64,000 nt of DNA from a virus, in IMG/VR virus record IMGVR_UViG_3300025117_000031, positions 62,001 through 126,000 of that record; one strand, 5' to 3'. Under the pieces are notes generated by a model. It was not told where the DNA came from and searched no databases. It saw only the letters and a program-made list of their open reading frames with translations. The number at the start of each line of letters is the position of its first letter. The stretch's first letter is position 1. The position numbers were made by a program, and so were the translations under genes. Positions 35,058-47,300 of the stretch are shown one piece after another.

Positions 35058-36845
35058 ATGACAAAGAAGGTTCCAATTAAATATACAGCAAGAGATTTTG
35101 AAAGCATTCGAGACTCTTTGTTGGACTATACCAAGAGATATTATCCAAACACTTACAAAGACTTTAGCGAGGCTTCGTTTGGTTCTTTGGTGATGGATGA
35201 GGTATCTATAATAGGCGATAGCTTATCGTGGTTTATTGACTATGCGGTAAACGAATCTTTTTTTGAAACTTCTTTAGAATATAATAACATAATTCGTCAC
35301 GGCCGGTCTAGAGGTTGGAGCTTTACGGGGAATCCTTCTTCTTATGGTATTGCGACTTTTTATATTCTTGTTCCTGCAGCCTCAAATTCGCAGGGGCCAG
35401 ACTCAAGATATTATCCCGTTCTTAAAGTTGGCAGTCAGTTTTCTTCTGCAGACGGTAAATCTTTTGTTCTTAGTGAAGATGTGGTGTTTTCTGCTACAGG
35501 AAACGATATCTTAGTAGCTCAAATAGGTGACAATGGTTATCCAACGTATTATGCGGTTAGAGCAAAAGGACAAGTTGTTTCCGGAGAGTTTGTTTATGAG
35601 GAAATTGTTGTAGGCGACTATGAAAAATTCCCAAAATTAGAGCTTACAAGTGACGATATAGCGGAAGTTGTATCTGTTGTGGACTCTAGCGGCAAGGAAT
35701 ACTACGAAGTAGATTCTTTATCACAAAACATAATTTATAAAGCTATTCCAAACTATACATCTTCGAGAGAGTATGCGGCTTATCTTATGAAGCCGTATGC
35801 TGTTCCTAGAAGATTTGTGGTCGAGAGAGAAAGGAGAAAAACATATCTTCAGTTTGGGCAGGGAAACGATTCTGATGACGCTACAATGGATTTAGTTGAA
35901 CCTGCAAATGTTTTCTTAAACATATATGGGAAAGACTATATTTCTACTGATTCTTTTGACCCCAGCCGATTAGTAAAGTCTGATTCTCTAGGAATTGCTC
36001 CTTCAAATACTACTTTACGCATAAAAGTAAGGAAAAACACAACAGATAACGTCAACATTGGGGTTGGAACTTTGGTGAGAGTGGGAGAGGCGGTTTATGA
36101 GTTTGATAATGTCAACCAGTTGTCAACCTCCATTCTGTCTACAATTAAATCTTCTTTAGAAGTTACCAACGATGAGCCGATTACAGGCGACATAACTCTT
36201 CCGAGTACAGAGGAATTAAAAAAGAGGATTATGGGAGCCTTTTCTTCTCAGAAAAGAGCGGTTTCTTCAGAAGACTATAGGTTCGTTTGTTATGGAATGC
36301 CGGCTAAGTTTGGTTCAGTAAAAAGAGTTAATGTTGTAAAAGACAACAATTCTTTTAAGAGAAATCTAAATCTTTATGTGGTGTCTGAAGACCAAGATGG
36401 ATATTTAACTGAGACAAATACCACAATAAAAAACAACCTAAAAACTTGGATTACTCAGTATAAGATGATTAACGACACTGTTGACATATTGGATGCAAGA
36501 ATTGTTAATTTTGGTATCAATTTTGAGGTAATATCGTATCCAAGTAAAGAAAAATATGAAGTTTTAGAGTCTTGCATTTCTGCTTTAAAAGATGCGATGA
36601 AAATAAAGTTTGATATTGGTCAATCTTTGTCAAAATCAGAGATTTTTAAGACACTAAATGCAGTTGACGGAGTTGTGGATACTACAAAAGTAGAAATCGT
36701 AGAGAAACGAGGCGGAGTTTATTCAGACTTTGGGTTTGATTTTGATAAATTTGCTAGTGCAGATGATCTTTTTATAGAGTGTCCTAAGAATTGTGTGTTC
36801 GAACTTAGAGACTTCGAAGCGGACGTAAAGGGAGTTGTTAGATAA
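35058..36845 (+). CDS. Baseplate J/gp6-like wedge protein
   Basis: 595 residues. The N-terminal YTARDFESIRDSLLDYTKRYYP and SFGSLVMDEVSIIGDSLSWFIDYAVNESF are typical of baseplate J/gp6-like proteins, with the later LPSTEELKKRIMGAFSSQKRAVSSEDYRF and VDGVVDTTKVEI elements of the family. It forms the wedge ring of contractile tails with gp25. No extra start codon lies upstream in frame, as a TAA is found five codons before the ATG. Its stop overlaps the next ATG (TAATG). Translation start signals are discussed in the hairpin entry. Confidence 0.88.
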   Translation: MTKKVPIKYTARDFESIRDSLLDYTKRYYPNTYKDFSEASFGSLVMDEVSIIGDSLSWFIDYAVNESFFETSLEYNNIIRHGRSRGWSFTGNPSSYGIATFYILVPAASNSQGPDSRYYPVLKVGSQFSSADGKSFVLSEDVVFSATGNDILVAQIGDNGYPTYYAVRAKGQVVSGEFVYEEIVVGDYEKFPKLELTSDDIAEVVSVVDSSGKEYYEVDSLSQNIIYKAIPNYTSSREYAAYLMKPYAVPRRFVVERERRKTYLQFGQGNDSDDATMDLVEPANVFLNIYGKDYISTDSFDPSRLVKSDSLGIAPSNTTLRIKVRKNTTDNVNIGVGTLVRVGEAVYEFDNVNQLSTSILSTIKSSLEVTNDEPITGDITLPSTEELKKRIMGAFSSQKRAVSSEDYRFVCYGMPAKFGSVKRVNVVKDNNSFKRNLNLYVVSEDQDGYLTETNTTIKNNLKTWITQYKMINDTVDILDARIVNFGINFEVISYPSKEKYEVLESCISALKDAMKIKFDIGQSLSKSEIFKTLNAVDGVVDTTKVEIVEKRGGVYSDFGFDFDKFASADDLFIECPKNCVFELRDFEADVKGVVR

Positions 36846-38260
36846 TGATTAAAAGATATGTTGCGGACAAAGACACTTCTATAACAAATGCTTATGAAGA
36901 AGACCTTTCTACTAGGGCTACCACCTGCAATATGGGTGGTTCTGATGTTTTAGAGGTATTTAGCGCTTTTGGAAGGGTAAATACATCTTCTGTTGAGAAG
37001 ATGAGAATTTTAATAAACTTCCCCATATCGACTTTATATTCTGATATCGTTGCTGGTACAGTACCAGACTCTGGAGTAAGCTATTATTTACGTCTTTTTG
37101 ATGTAGCACATCAGGAAACGACTCCAGAGACATTTACACTAGACGTGCAGCAAGTTTCTAGAAGTTGGGATGAAGGCCACGGAATGGATATGGAGGGGTT
37201 TTTATATGATGGAGATGGCGCTTCGTGGTCTTCTGCTAGTAACGCACAGACTGCATGGACAACTGCAGGAGGAGATTTTGTAGGGACCGCACTAACGGCT
37301 AGTTTTACTTCTTCTGCGGACAATCTAGAACTGGATATTAGCTCTTTTGTTAGTAGTTGGATTACCTATGAGGCTTCCGGAACAGGACAGAGAAACTATG
37401 GTCTTGTAATAAAACTTTCTGGTAGTATGGAGGATTGTTTAGCCTCTTCTTCATACTATACAAAGAGATTTTCTGCAAGAACATCAGAATATTATTACAG
37501 CCAACCGATAATTGAAGCTAGGTTTAACGATTCCAAGACGGATGACCGTGGTAATTTTTATGCGAAGAGCAATTTAGTTTCTGACAATTCAAATAAGCTT
37601 TATTTTTACAATCGTCCTAGATATGTTTGGTCAAATGTTCCCAATACACCAATGGTGGTTAGGTTTTTTGACTCTTCGGCAGGTACGGGCTCAATAACAC
37701 CAGTTGAAGGGACTCCCATTACTGCTACTTTAGAGAGTACCGGGAAATATTACATAACGGCTACAATTACTACGACAGAAGAGATTATTTACGACCGTTG
37801 GTATGACTCTTTAGGCAATTGTCTATGGACGGGCACAATAGACGTTCACACATTGTCGGCTTTCGATAGCTTGGAACAGACTGAATATGTTGGCAAGATA
37901 ACAAATTTAAAATCTGAGTATAAAAGAACAGAAACAAACGTAAGGTTTAACTTGTTTTTGAGGCTAAAAGACTGGACTCCAACAATCTATACGGCTGCGC
38001 AGTCTGCGGTTGAAAATACGATTGTCGAAAAGGTCTATTACCAAGTACGCAGAACCATTGATGATTTAATTGTGCTTGATTATAACAAATCTTCTCAGAG
38101 CAGCGGCACTTTGATGTCCTACGATAAAGAAGGTAATTATTTTTATCTAGACATGTCGATGTTTGAGAAAGATTATCAATATGAAATCGCGGTTGGGTAC
38201 GAAATAGGCTCTGAATTTAGAGTTTTGCCACAAACTTTCAAATTCCGTATTGGAAAATAG
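36845..38260 (+). CDS. Virion protein with DNRLRE-like carbohydrate-binding fold
   Basis: 471 residues. The first 220 residues resemble the DNRLRE domain of extracellular proteins: KDTSITNAYEEDLSTRATTC, an Asp/Trp-rich SRSWDEGHGMDMEGFLYDGDGASW, and LELDISSFVSSWI. The remainder is beta-rich and may include an immunoglobulin-like fold. The domain is known in surface-attached or glycan-binding proteins, so a role as a tail-exposed or receptor-interacting subunit is inferred. Start and stop of the neighbouring gene overlap. Confidence 0.68.
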   Translation: MIKRYVADKDTSITNAYEEDLSTRATTCNMGGSDVLEVFSAFGRVNTSSVEKMRILINFPISTLYSDIVAGTVPDSGVSYYLRLFDVAHQETTPETFTLDVQQVSRSWDEGHGMDMEGFLYDGDGASWSSASNAQTAWTTAGGDFVGTALTASFTSSADNLELDISSFVSSWITYEASGTGQRNYGLVIKLSGSMEDCLASSSYYTKRFSARTSEYYYSQPIIEARFNDSKTDDRGNFYAKSNLVSDNSNKLYFYNRPRYVWSNVPNTPMVVRFFDSSAGTGSITPVEGTPITATLESTGKYYITATITTTEEIIYDRWYDSLGNCLWTGTIDVHTLSAFDSLEQTEYVGKITNLKSEYKRTETNVRFNLFLRLKDWTPTIYTAAQSAVENTIVEKVYYQVRRTIDDLIVLDYNKSSQSSGTLMSYDKEGNYFYLDMSMFEKDYQYEIAVGYEIGSEFRVLPQTFKFRIGK

Positions 38261-38279
38261 AAAAAACCTGCAAGAACAT

Positions 38280-38298
38280 ATAATTACTATGGCATAAT
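38280..38298 (+). promoter_or_regulatory. AT-rich promoter-like gap before the giant tail gene
   Basis: The 61-base gap contains ATAATTA at 38280-38286 and CATAAT at 38293-38298, followed by TTTTAAGGGAG (ribosome-binding site AAGGGAG) before the ATG at 38322. The ATAATTA is a near match to the CTAATTA motif, so a separate late promoter for the giant gene is plausible. Confidence 0.4.
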
Positions 38299-38321
38299 CC
38301 TTTTAAGGGAGTTTTACCTTT

Positions 38322-41300
38322 ATGGCAATTAAAGACCTTTTTTCTCGAAGTCAACTAAAAAACCTTAAGTTGACAAGTAAAAGCGAGATAGAGGATAAGC
38401 TTGAATCTACAAATTATCCTTCTGCGTACAATTATGATAAAAGTTTGTTTGTTCCACATGTCGATTTTGACGATTTGGCAAGTTGGTGTAAATATGGCAG
38501 TGCAGAGAGGTATTTTGCTGATAGTTTTCTAAAAATTCAGGAGTTTTACCCCTTTGATGGCAGCAAAACTGAAAAACAAGAGTTTTTAAACAGTGGTTCT
38601 TTTGTAGATTCTTGGATTTTTGATAAAATCTATCCTAGAACTACAGGATATGCTAATTTTTCTTCTGATAATGTAATTACAATTACGTCTACTGGTGCTA
38701 TTTCTTCGAAAACAATCAACATCGTTTCAAATCCTGAATATATTTATTTAAAAGGGGGTCCTAATCTTGGGGATGCAAATTCCTATCTAGGGGCGAATCT
38801 TTTTTCCGAGGATGACGAAAGAGCTTCGAATCTCAGGTTTGGTGGGAGTTCTGGGAATTATATAGAATTTTGGTTAAAAAGGGGAATTACTGGTAGCAAT
38901 TCTGAAGTGGTCTTTAGTTTAAATGACTATTATTCTCAATATTTTACAATTTTATTGAACAACAGCGGCAGCAGTGCTTTTAGTATTGCTTCTGTTTGTT
39001 CTGGCTCGGCAAGTCAAAACGTAATTGACCTGACAGGATATACGGCTGCGCAAGCATTTGATAATAACTGGCGACACTATGGGTTTAAGCTTTCTAATCA
39101 TGCGACTGCAAATACATTTACCATAGAATTTTTTGTTGGAGATGATTCTGTTTCTTCTACTACGGGATCTGGTAAGTTTATTGATTGTGTAAATTACGTA
39201 CACGCTACCATTGGTGGTTTGATTGGGTCTGGTTCGTTTGCTACTGGTTCCGGAAAGCTTTCTGGTTCTTTGGATGAGTTCCGTTTTTGGAAATCTGCTA
39301 GAACAAACGAAGAAATTGGACAGAATTGGTTTTCTACGGTAGACGGCGGGGCGAATACCGATGACGCTAGTACGGATATTGGAGTTTATTACAAATTTAA
39401 CGAAGGAGTTTTTTCTTCTTCTAGTATACATGCGACAGATCGAATTGTTTTGGATTATTCTGGTCGCCTTTCTCATGGGGCTTGGTCTGGTTCCTTGTCC
39501 ACGAGTAGAAGCACGGGTTCTGCTATTGACAGCTATTTCGGCAAAGAGACAGAATATAAAGAGCCTATTTTATATTCTACCAACCCTTATGTTGCTGCAA
39601 AAGCAGCGGAGATGGCGAACTCTGGTTCTATACATGATGTTTCTAACAACTCTTGGGTTTATAACGATATTCCTGGGTGGATTTTAGAAGAAGATCAAGA
39701 ACAAGAAGACTACTCTCTTAGAAATCTTACTCAGATAATAGGTAGTTATTTTGATCATCTATATCTGCAAGTTAATGCGGTTTCATCTTTGAATGATGTT
39801 CATTATTCCAACGATGATGAAAAACCATATCCATTTAATGACAAGAGACTGGAAAGTCTTGGAGTTAAGGTGCCGGATATTTTCATAGATTCTACTTTAT
39901 TAGAATCTTTGATTGGTCGCAGCAACGAAGAAGATTTCGAAGAGAAGATTTATAACGTTAAGAACAGAATTTATGAAAACATCTATAACAATATTACAAA
40001 TGTTCTCAAAAGTAAAGGAACAGAGAAGTCGGTAAGAAATCTGATTAGATGTTTCGGTACAGATGAGGAAGTTGTTAAGTTAAATCTATATTCAGACAAT
40101 ACAGAATATTCTTTAAAAAACAACACAACGGAAACAGCAAGAAAAGTAAATCTTCTTTCTCTTGACGATGCTGATAATTTTGGAGTATCCTTAATACAGG
40201 CAACCAGCAGCTTGACAGACGACGATTTAGAATACATCACGGGCTCTACAGGGTTTAATTATATTCCATTTACTCTTGAAGCTGGCGTTGTGTTTCCGAA
40301 GAGAGCAGACGTAGACAGCGAGCTTTTTTATAGCGCCCCTTTTGTATCTTCTTCTTTGTTTGGTATTAAAAATTATAGTACGAACAACAGCATATTTAAA
40401 GTTTTATTTGTAAAGGAAGCAATCGACAGTAAGAACGGATATTGGCTTTTAACAAGTAGCGTCTTTTCTACACAACTTACCAGTTCTGTCTACAGTAATG
40501 TTTACGATAATGAATATTGGAGTTTTGGAGTCGGACTTTATCCAAATTCTCAAGATGCCTCGAATATAACTTCGACTACATATTGGCTAGATTTTTATGG
40601 TGTAAATTATTGCGGAGACATAAAACAGAATAGTTTTAACGTGTCGGCAAGTATTAGTCAAGTGTTAGCAACGTCTTCTTTACAAACAAGCAGACGAATT
40701 TATGCCGGCGCAGCAAGAACAAACTTTACTGGAAGTATAGAACAATACTCTGATGTAAAATTTGCCAACATAAGATATTTTCAAAAAAAGCTACAGACAG
40801 AAGAGATTGACGCTCACGCTAGGGATCCGTTTAATTATGGAGTTTTGAATCCTTCGAGAGAGATGGAAAAAGAAAGCAATCTCCAAGAATCCCAGGCTTT
40901 GGCATTAAATTGGGAGTTTGGAACGGGTAGTCTTTCGGCGCTTACCTATGGCGGGATTTCATACTACGGCATTAACGTAACAGATTATTCTTCTGGAAGC
41001 TATGTCTATCTTCATAATGGGAGTGTTGATAACGTTGTCGAAAGACATTATCCTGGTATTGCAATCTTTTTTACTTCTGGAACAACTCCGCAAGTTAGAG
41101 AACACATTTTAGCGGGTAGGCAACAGCTACCGGAATCTCTTTCAAGCGGGGATATGGTTAGTATTCTTTCAAATGATGATGAATATTTTACAAGAGATTC
41201 AAGACCTGTAAAGTATTTTTGGGCTTTGGAAAAGAGTATTTATCAAAACGTTTCCGAAGAGATATTAAAATTTTTTGCTGGAGTTGTAGACTTTAACAAC

Positions 41301-44300
41301 CTCATTGGAGAGCCTGTTAACAGATACAGAGAAGAATATAAGTCTTTAGCAAAGTTAAGAAAGATTTTCTTTGAGCGTATTGGGAATACTCCAAGCGTAG
41401 AAAAATATCTTAACTATTACAAATGGATTGATTCTTCTATTGGCCAGATGGTGCAACAGTTAATCCCGGCAACTGCTGATTTTTCAGAGGAAATGAGAAC
41501 GGTTGTTGAAAGCCACGTTCTGGAGAGAAACAAGTATCAAACTCCGTATCCGACAATGGAGTTTAAGACAGAAGAACCCGAAGCACACGCCTATGGTGTG
41601 AACGAACTTTTGTATAATTGGGGAGAAACCCATGCAAATCGTCCGCCGCTTTTTAATACAGTCTCAACACTTTATCCAGCTACAGAGAAAATGCCTTATG
41701 AGGCGGTTTATTTAACAAAAGGATACGTACCGGAAATTAGTGGCAGTGGAATCCACGGCTATTTATATCATAACACGACCTCAGACCTCGACAAGATAAA
41801 AAGAATTTATTTAAATGGTAACAATTGGGTAACGGGGGCAACAGAAGAAACATTTTTAATGAGAGGATTTGTTTCACACGCAACGCAGAACATTTTTTTG
41901 GCGGTTTCTACGGCATCTTCAACGGGAGACGATATATATACGGCTGGGGCAACATATTATGTAAACTCTGGTTCTGGCTGGGTGAAAAGTCCCGAGACTT
42001 TTGGTTCTCAAAAGAAGAGCCCCCCAATTTACTTATCTACGATAGATGCGTTTGTGACAAAAACTTATAATGCAGCGACATCTTCTTTTTATACATCTTC
42101 GAATGGATATACTTGGGGAGAGGTTGTGGACTCTAGAGAATCTGGGCTTTCTCCTAACAATGCAGCTTATCTCCTTTTTCATCATGCTGGACTAAACAGA
42201 CTTTATTTATTTGCAATAGCCACCGAAACTACAGTTGATGTAAGATATACTAATCCTGTTACGCTTGTCCCAGCGACGACATGCACTGGGCCAAGTAGTT
42301 TAGACCAGAATGCTGGTCTTCGTGCTGTTGATTACTTTAGTGATAATAAAATGGCTTTTGTTATGGACAAGGGCGCCCAGGATTGGGGAGCTAATTTTTA
42401 TTTTTATACATCTTCACTAGACGGCAATTCTTTCGGCTATGTTAATGAAACTGGATATATCCCGTACGGAATTGGGGTAAGGTTATTCTGGACTCTTGCG
42501 GCAAATAAAGATAGAAGTAAGATGCTTGTTTATGGGGTAAACCAGGGCACTACTTACGGATATACTAACATGGTATATTTAATGAGTAGAGAGAGTACCG
42601 ATTTGACTCTTATTCGTTATGACACATATAACTGTAGCGTAAACTCAGAATGGATTACTAATCCGTGGGCATTCGTGGATGAAAATGATATATTTTATAT
42701 CTGTAATGCGTCTGGGTCTGCTGGTGCCGAAAGTGTACAGATAAGCTCTTCCGCTGATCAAGGACTGACCTGGGGTAATTCAACACATTCTGTAGTTACT
42801 GATTTAGATGGTACTGCTGATATGTGGCGTTGGAAAAAGCAGAGAGCGGAAGGAGGCTTTTCTGAGATAGCTTCTGGGGACCCCAGCGTAAATTCGAATA
42901 AAACACAGTTGAAATATACTATGTTTTCTAATGTTTCTGGTTCTACTTTTGCGAAGAGGCACTTTTCTGTTGTAACTGAACCGTCGAGCACCTATATTAA
43001 AACTTTAACTGGCTCTTTAAACAGCTCTCCTTTTACCTCTATAGAAAATATAAAGGTAAGTTCCTCTACTCATCAGTTTTATACCGTCCCTTCGGGGTAT
43101 AGTAGCAGCATTGCTACTGGACATGAGCCAGATAGAAAGAATATTATTGGGAATTATTCTCACGACTATGAAATAGTTAATGTCTCTGGAAGATATAACC
43201 AAAGACCAGATATGGTAGCTTCTGGTGCACACAATGGGGGTTATTTTGTTTCTGATTTGGGAATGGTTCCGGCAGAGATATATACATCAGGGACGGTTGT
43301 TGACCATTATGACATAGTTACAAGCAGTGTGGTTGCTGTTAGCAGCAGTGATTTTTCTTCTTGCGCATATCAAAACCTTAGTTATTATCCGGATGAATAT
43401 GAAGGTCCAAACGGTGAAGTTAGTTCGAGTACGGGGTTTTCAGCGGATGGTGTAGCGCTTACAACACATGGAATGGCATATCCAGGAGATTTTTGGTTTA
43501 ATAGCGGGAGTGTTTTGTGGGTAAGAATAATTGCTAGAACAGCCGACTCTTCTTCTTATCCATGGATTTATAGTTTTTATGATTATGGGGAAATTGCATG
43601 GGATATTCCTTATTGCTATTTCGATTTAACTTCTGGCTCTGGTGCGATTGGAAGTTCTTCTGTTGCTGTGGTCACAAGTTCGATTACGGAGCTTGGAAAT
43701 GCTTTTTATGATTGTAGATATGCTTTTACAGCGACGAGAAATGTTGGGTTAGCGGATTCTAATTATGTTAAAATTTATTACGCTCAAGCAAGTGAAGACT
43801 ATTCTGTTACGGGCACAGCATTAAGGCTTGACCAATTCATACTTCATAATGTTTCTGTTGATGTTTCAGGAAGTTCTTCGATACCAGTGTATTCTTCTTG
43901 GACGTCTTCTTACCTTTCTGGCGAAAGCCCTAACAACTTTGCTCCCTTTAAAGGAGTCGATAAGTATTGTTTTAGAACTCTATTTTCTTCTCCTGGGGAA
44001 AAGAAAACCTTAACCAAGATTTGGTTAGATCCAGTTGCAGAAGAGCTTTCTACTCACAATGCGCAACCCTTTAGAAATCTTGAAGTAAGACAAGAATATG
44101 ATACAAGCCTTCAGCTTCACATGGTTTCTGGGGGTCTTTCTACTACTGGAGTTGCGAATGTTCACAAGACGAACTGTAATCCGCTTAGAACGGTAGTTGT
44201 GAATCCGACAGAAATTCTGCAAGAGCGATACGATAACGGATTTGTTTCTCACCAAATTCCCAGAAGTATTTATGGATATTCGTGGATTTCTGGTTCGACA

Positions 44301-47300
44301 ACGCAACCCACAACAGGTAGTATGGTGCTGGAGTTCCAAGAAGTTAGTGGAACGACTAATCTTGTAAATTGGGTTGGAACGGCTTCTTTAAACGTTAGGA
44401 CAAAAGAAAACGAAATTAGTACAACTACAAATACTTTAACTCATAATGCATCGTGGCAGACGGGTTCTTGGAGTCCTTATCAGTGGGCATCTTGGGAACA
44501 GATACGAGCAGGAGAGGGTCCTGTTGCAAGGGCTTTAAGAAAAGAAAACATCTATTCTGTTGAAGATCCTTCTAAAGAAAGAATTTTTGTTGACTCCCAG
44601 GGTAGAGAAAAACATTTTTTTGACAATAGGGCAGATTCTTTTACGAATTATTATGAGCCGGTTGTAACTTGGAATAAGCCAATAACTCATATTGTCGAAG
44701 ATATAAATAAAAATATTGTGTCTTTTACATATCCATATAGAAACCTAAAGGAACATTTTGCGAATCAGAAACTTGCTAATAGATTGAACGTTGGGGAATG
44801 TTCTATACCAATCTATGAAACTTGTTTGAATCTTTATAAGTTGGGTGAACATAAATTTGTTTCCATTTATTCGCCAGAGATCATTTATCCGAAGCATGAA
44901 AATGTCGGATTTGATATGATTCATGCGAGAAACTATTACGATGACTCTACTTCTTCTGGAATTAAAGGAAGCGATAGAATTACTTTCTGGAAAGACACAG
45001 AGGACGACAGAACGCAGAGCAATTTTGTAAATTCTCTTGGGTTCAACATGGGGATTGGTTCTGTTTGGGCTCTGGAAGATGGTTCTGGAAGTTCTCCTTA
45101 TGGCGAGCTTGCTTCTATGGGCGAGACAAGAACAAAAGATTTAATTGCTTATGGTAGAACGGGGATTCCGTCTCTTCAGTTCTGTTACGATGTGTATTTA
45201 TCTGGTTCTACTCTAAAAGAAAGTGGAACAAACTATACTGCGAACTCAGAGTCTGGGATTAATCCGTTTTATAATTCTTATGACAAATATTCTGATGAAA
45301 TTAGGCCAATGGGCGCAAGATATACTATTTTACCAGAATTTAGAATCTCAGAGCACATGGGGTGGTATATTAATGAAGCTGGTGGGGATTTCAGAAAGAA
45401 AAACAGAGGTATTTTAACGGCAGTTGGTACTAATGTTTCTTCTAGTATGTATAATTCTTCTAGAACGACAGCAAATGAAGAGTTCTATAAGATTTATTCG
45501 CACTCAGATATGATGAAAGCATTCAATGAGGTTTACGACGATCACAAGAAGCAAAAAGATAAAGTTCGCGAGTTCTCGATGACTTTCCGAGGGATAAAAA
45601 AACTACTTCCTTATAACGGTTTTTATCCTGTTCAGAGGTCTGTACAGCTTGGTAATTTACTTTCTCAATCGTATGCACCATATATTTCTTGGGACACAAA
45701 CAAGTCAAATAAAGAGTCAGCAATTCAGAGCCTAATTCAGCCGTTTTATGCTCCCGGAATCTTCTACAATACAGTCAAATCTGGCATTGCTGTCGATTGG
45801 CCGATTATGACAGGTACGACTGGAGATGAAGACGATTTTAGTGTGAACTACTATTCAGGAACGATTAAAAATTATTCTGGTTATCGGATGCCGTTTGAGT
45901 CGATTATTGATCCTTCTTATGCTCTTCCTCTTTCGAGCAGCAATAACAGCAGCAGAGAAGGAAGAATGTATTTGCTGAGTCCGGATTATGAAGAAACTTT
46001 AGTTGCAAAGTTAGAGCAAGAGATTACAGGTACAGCGAGTTCTTTGTTTTCTTATGATATGAAACTAGATAGAGACAATTCGCAGTTTGTTGTTGGTACA
46101 TTTAGAGATACTACAGATCCTACTGGAAGCGTACAGGTGTTCAATTACACTTCTGGTACTTGGACAAAACATTCCGATCTTATTCCTACGGGGACCATTG
46201 TGTCGGGAGATAAGTATGGTTCTGCTGTTGCAATTTACGGAGACGAGGCTTTTGTGGGTTCTTATGCTTCGGATATATCCGGGGAGACAGGGGCAGGACG
46301 TGTTTTGTATTTTAAGAAGCAGACCAACATCTGGCAGTGTGTTCAAGAAATAACAGCTTCTGATTTTACTGGTTCTGGTGTTTTTGGGAGAGCGCTAAGT
46401 TTTGATGGTACTACTTTGGCGGTAGGAGCAAACATATATGGTGGTGGGGATACTTTAGAGGGGAGGGCTTATATTTTACAAAGTGGGTCAAGTGGTTATG
46501 TAGAGGTAGCAGAGTTTTCTTCTTCTGTGGAGCCCGACGACGGGGCCTATGGCGGGAAAGTTTTAGTAAGTGGAACCTGGGCTTTTGTTTCGGAATATGG
46601 CGGTGCGGGTACACCAACAATTGGGAAAATTTATATTTATAAAACCAACGGGGTAGACCCTTGGTCTTTGCTGCAAGCGATATCCGCCAGCGATGGGGGA
46701 GCAGATGATTATTTTGGCGTTTCTGTGGCAATTTCTGGAACAAAAACTTCGGTTGATGGGTATGGTAGCCAATTGGCGGTTGGAAGTTATTATACTTATG
46801 AAGATGGTCAGCAAGCGGGTTCTGTTTATCTTTATGAATTAGATTATTTAAGAGGGTGGATTGAAAAACAAAAAATCGTTTCTGGGGAATCTGGAACAGG
46901 TGATCTCTTCGGGGCTTCAGTAGATTTTTGTGACGGGTTAATGATTGTAGGGGCTACTGGGCTTGACGATGCGGCAAGCAATGCGGGGGGTGTTTATCTT
47001 TATGAAAAGGAAAATGGTTATTATTATTTTCGGGAAAAAATTTCTGATGGGTTTGCTGCTAATGACGTTGTGGGCTCAAAGGTTGCTGTTTCAGGTAGCC
47101 AGCTTTTTGCTGGTGCACATGGAGCGGACAAAATTTTTATTTATTCTGGGGAATATGTTGGTTCTGCATATCCATTTATTTCTTGGGATGGAGAAAATAA
47201 AACAGATTATAGTTTAGCTTCTAATAACTTTTTTGCTGAGTCTTCGAGGTTCTTCCTGAAAGACGAGAAATTTACATCTTTTGTTTCTAAAAAAGAGTCT

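Noticed and set aside
38952-39476. 174-codon minus-strand frame inside the giant tail gene
   Set aside because: Arg-rich shadow of a Ser/Gly-rich coding strand without any motif.
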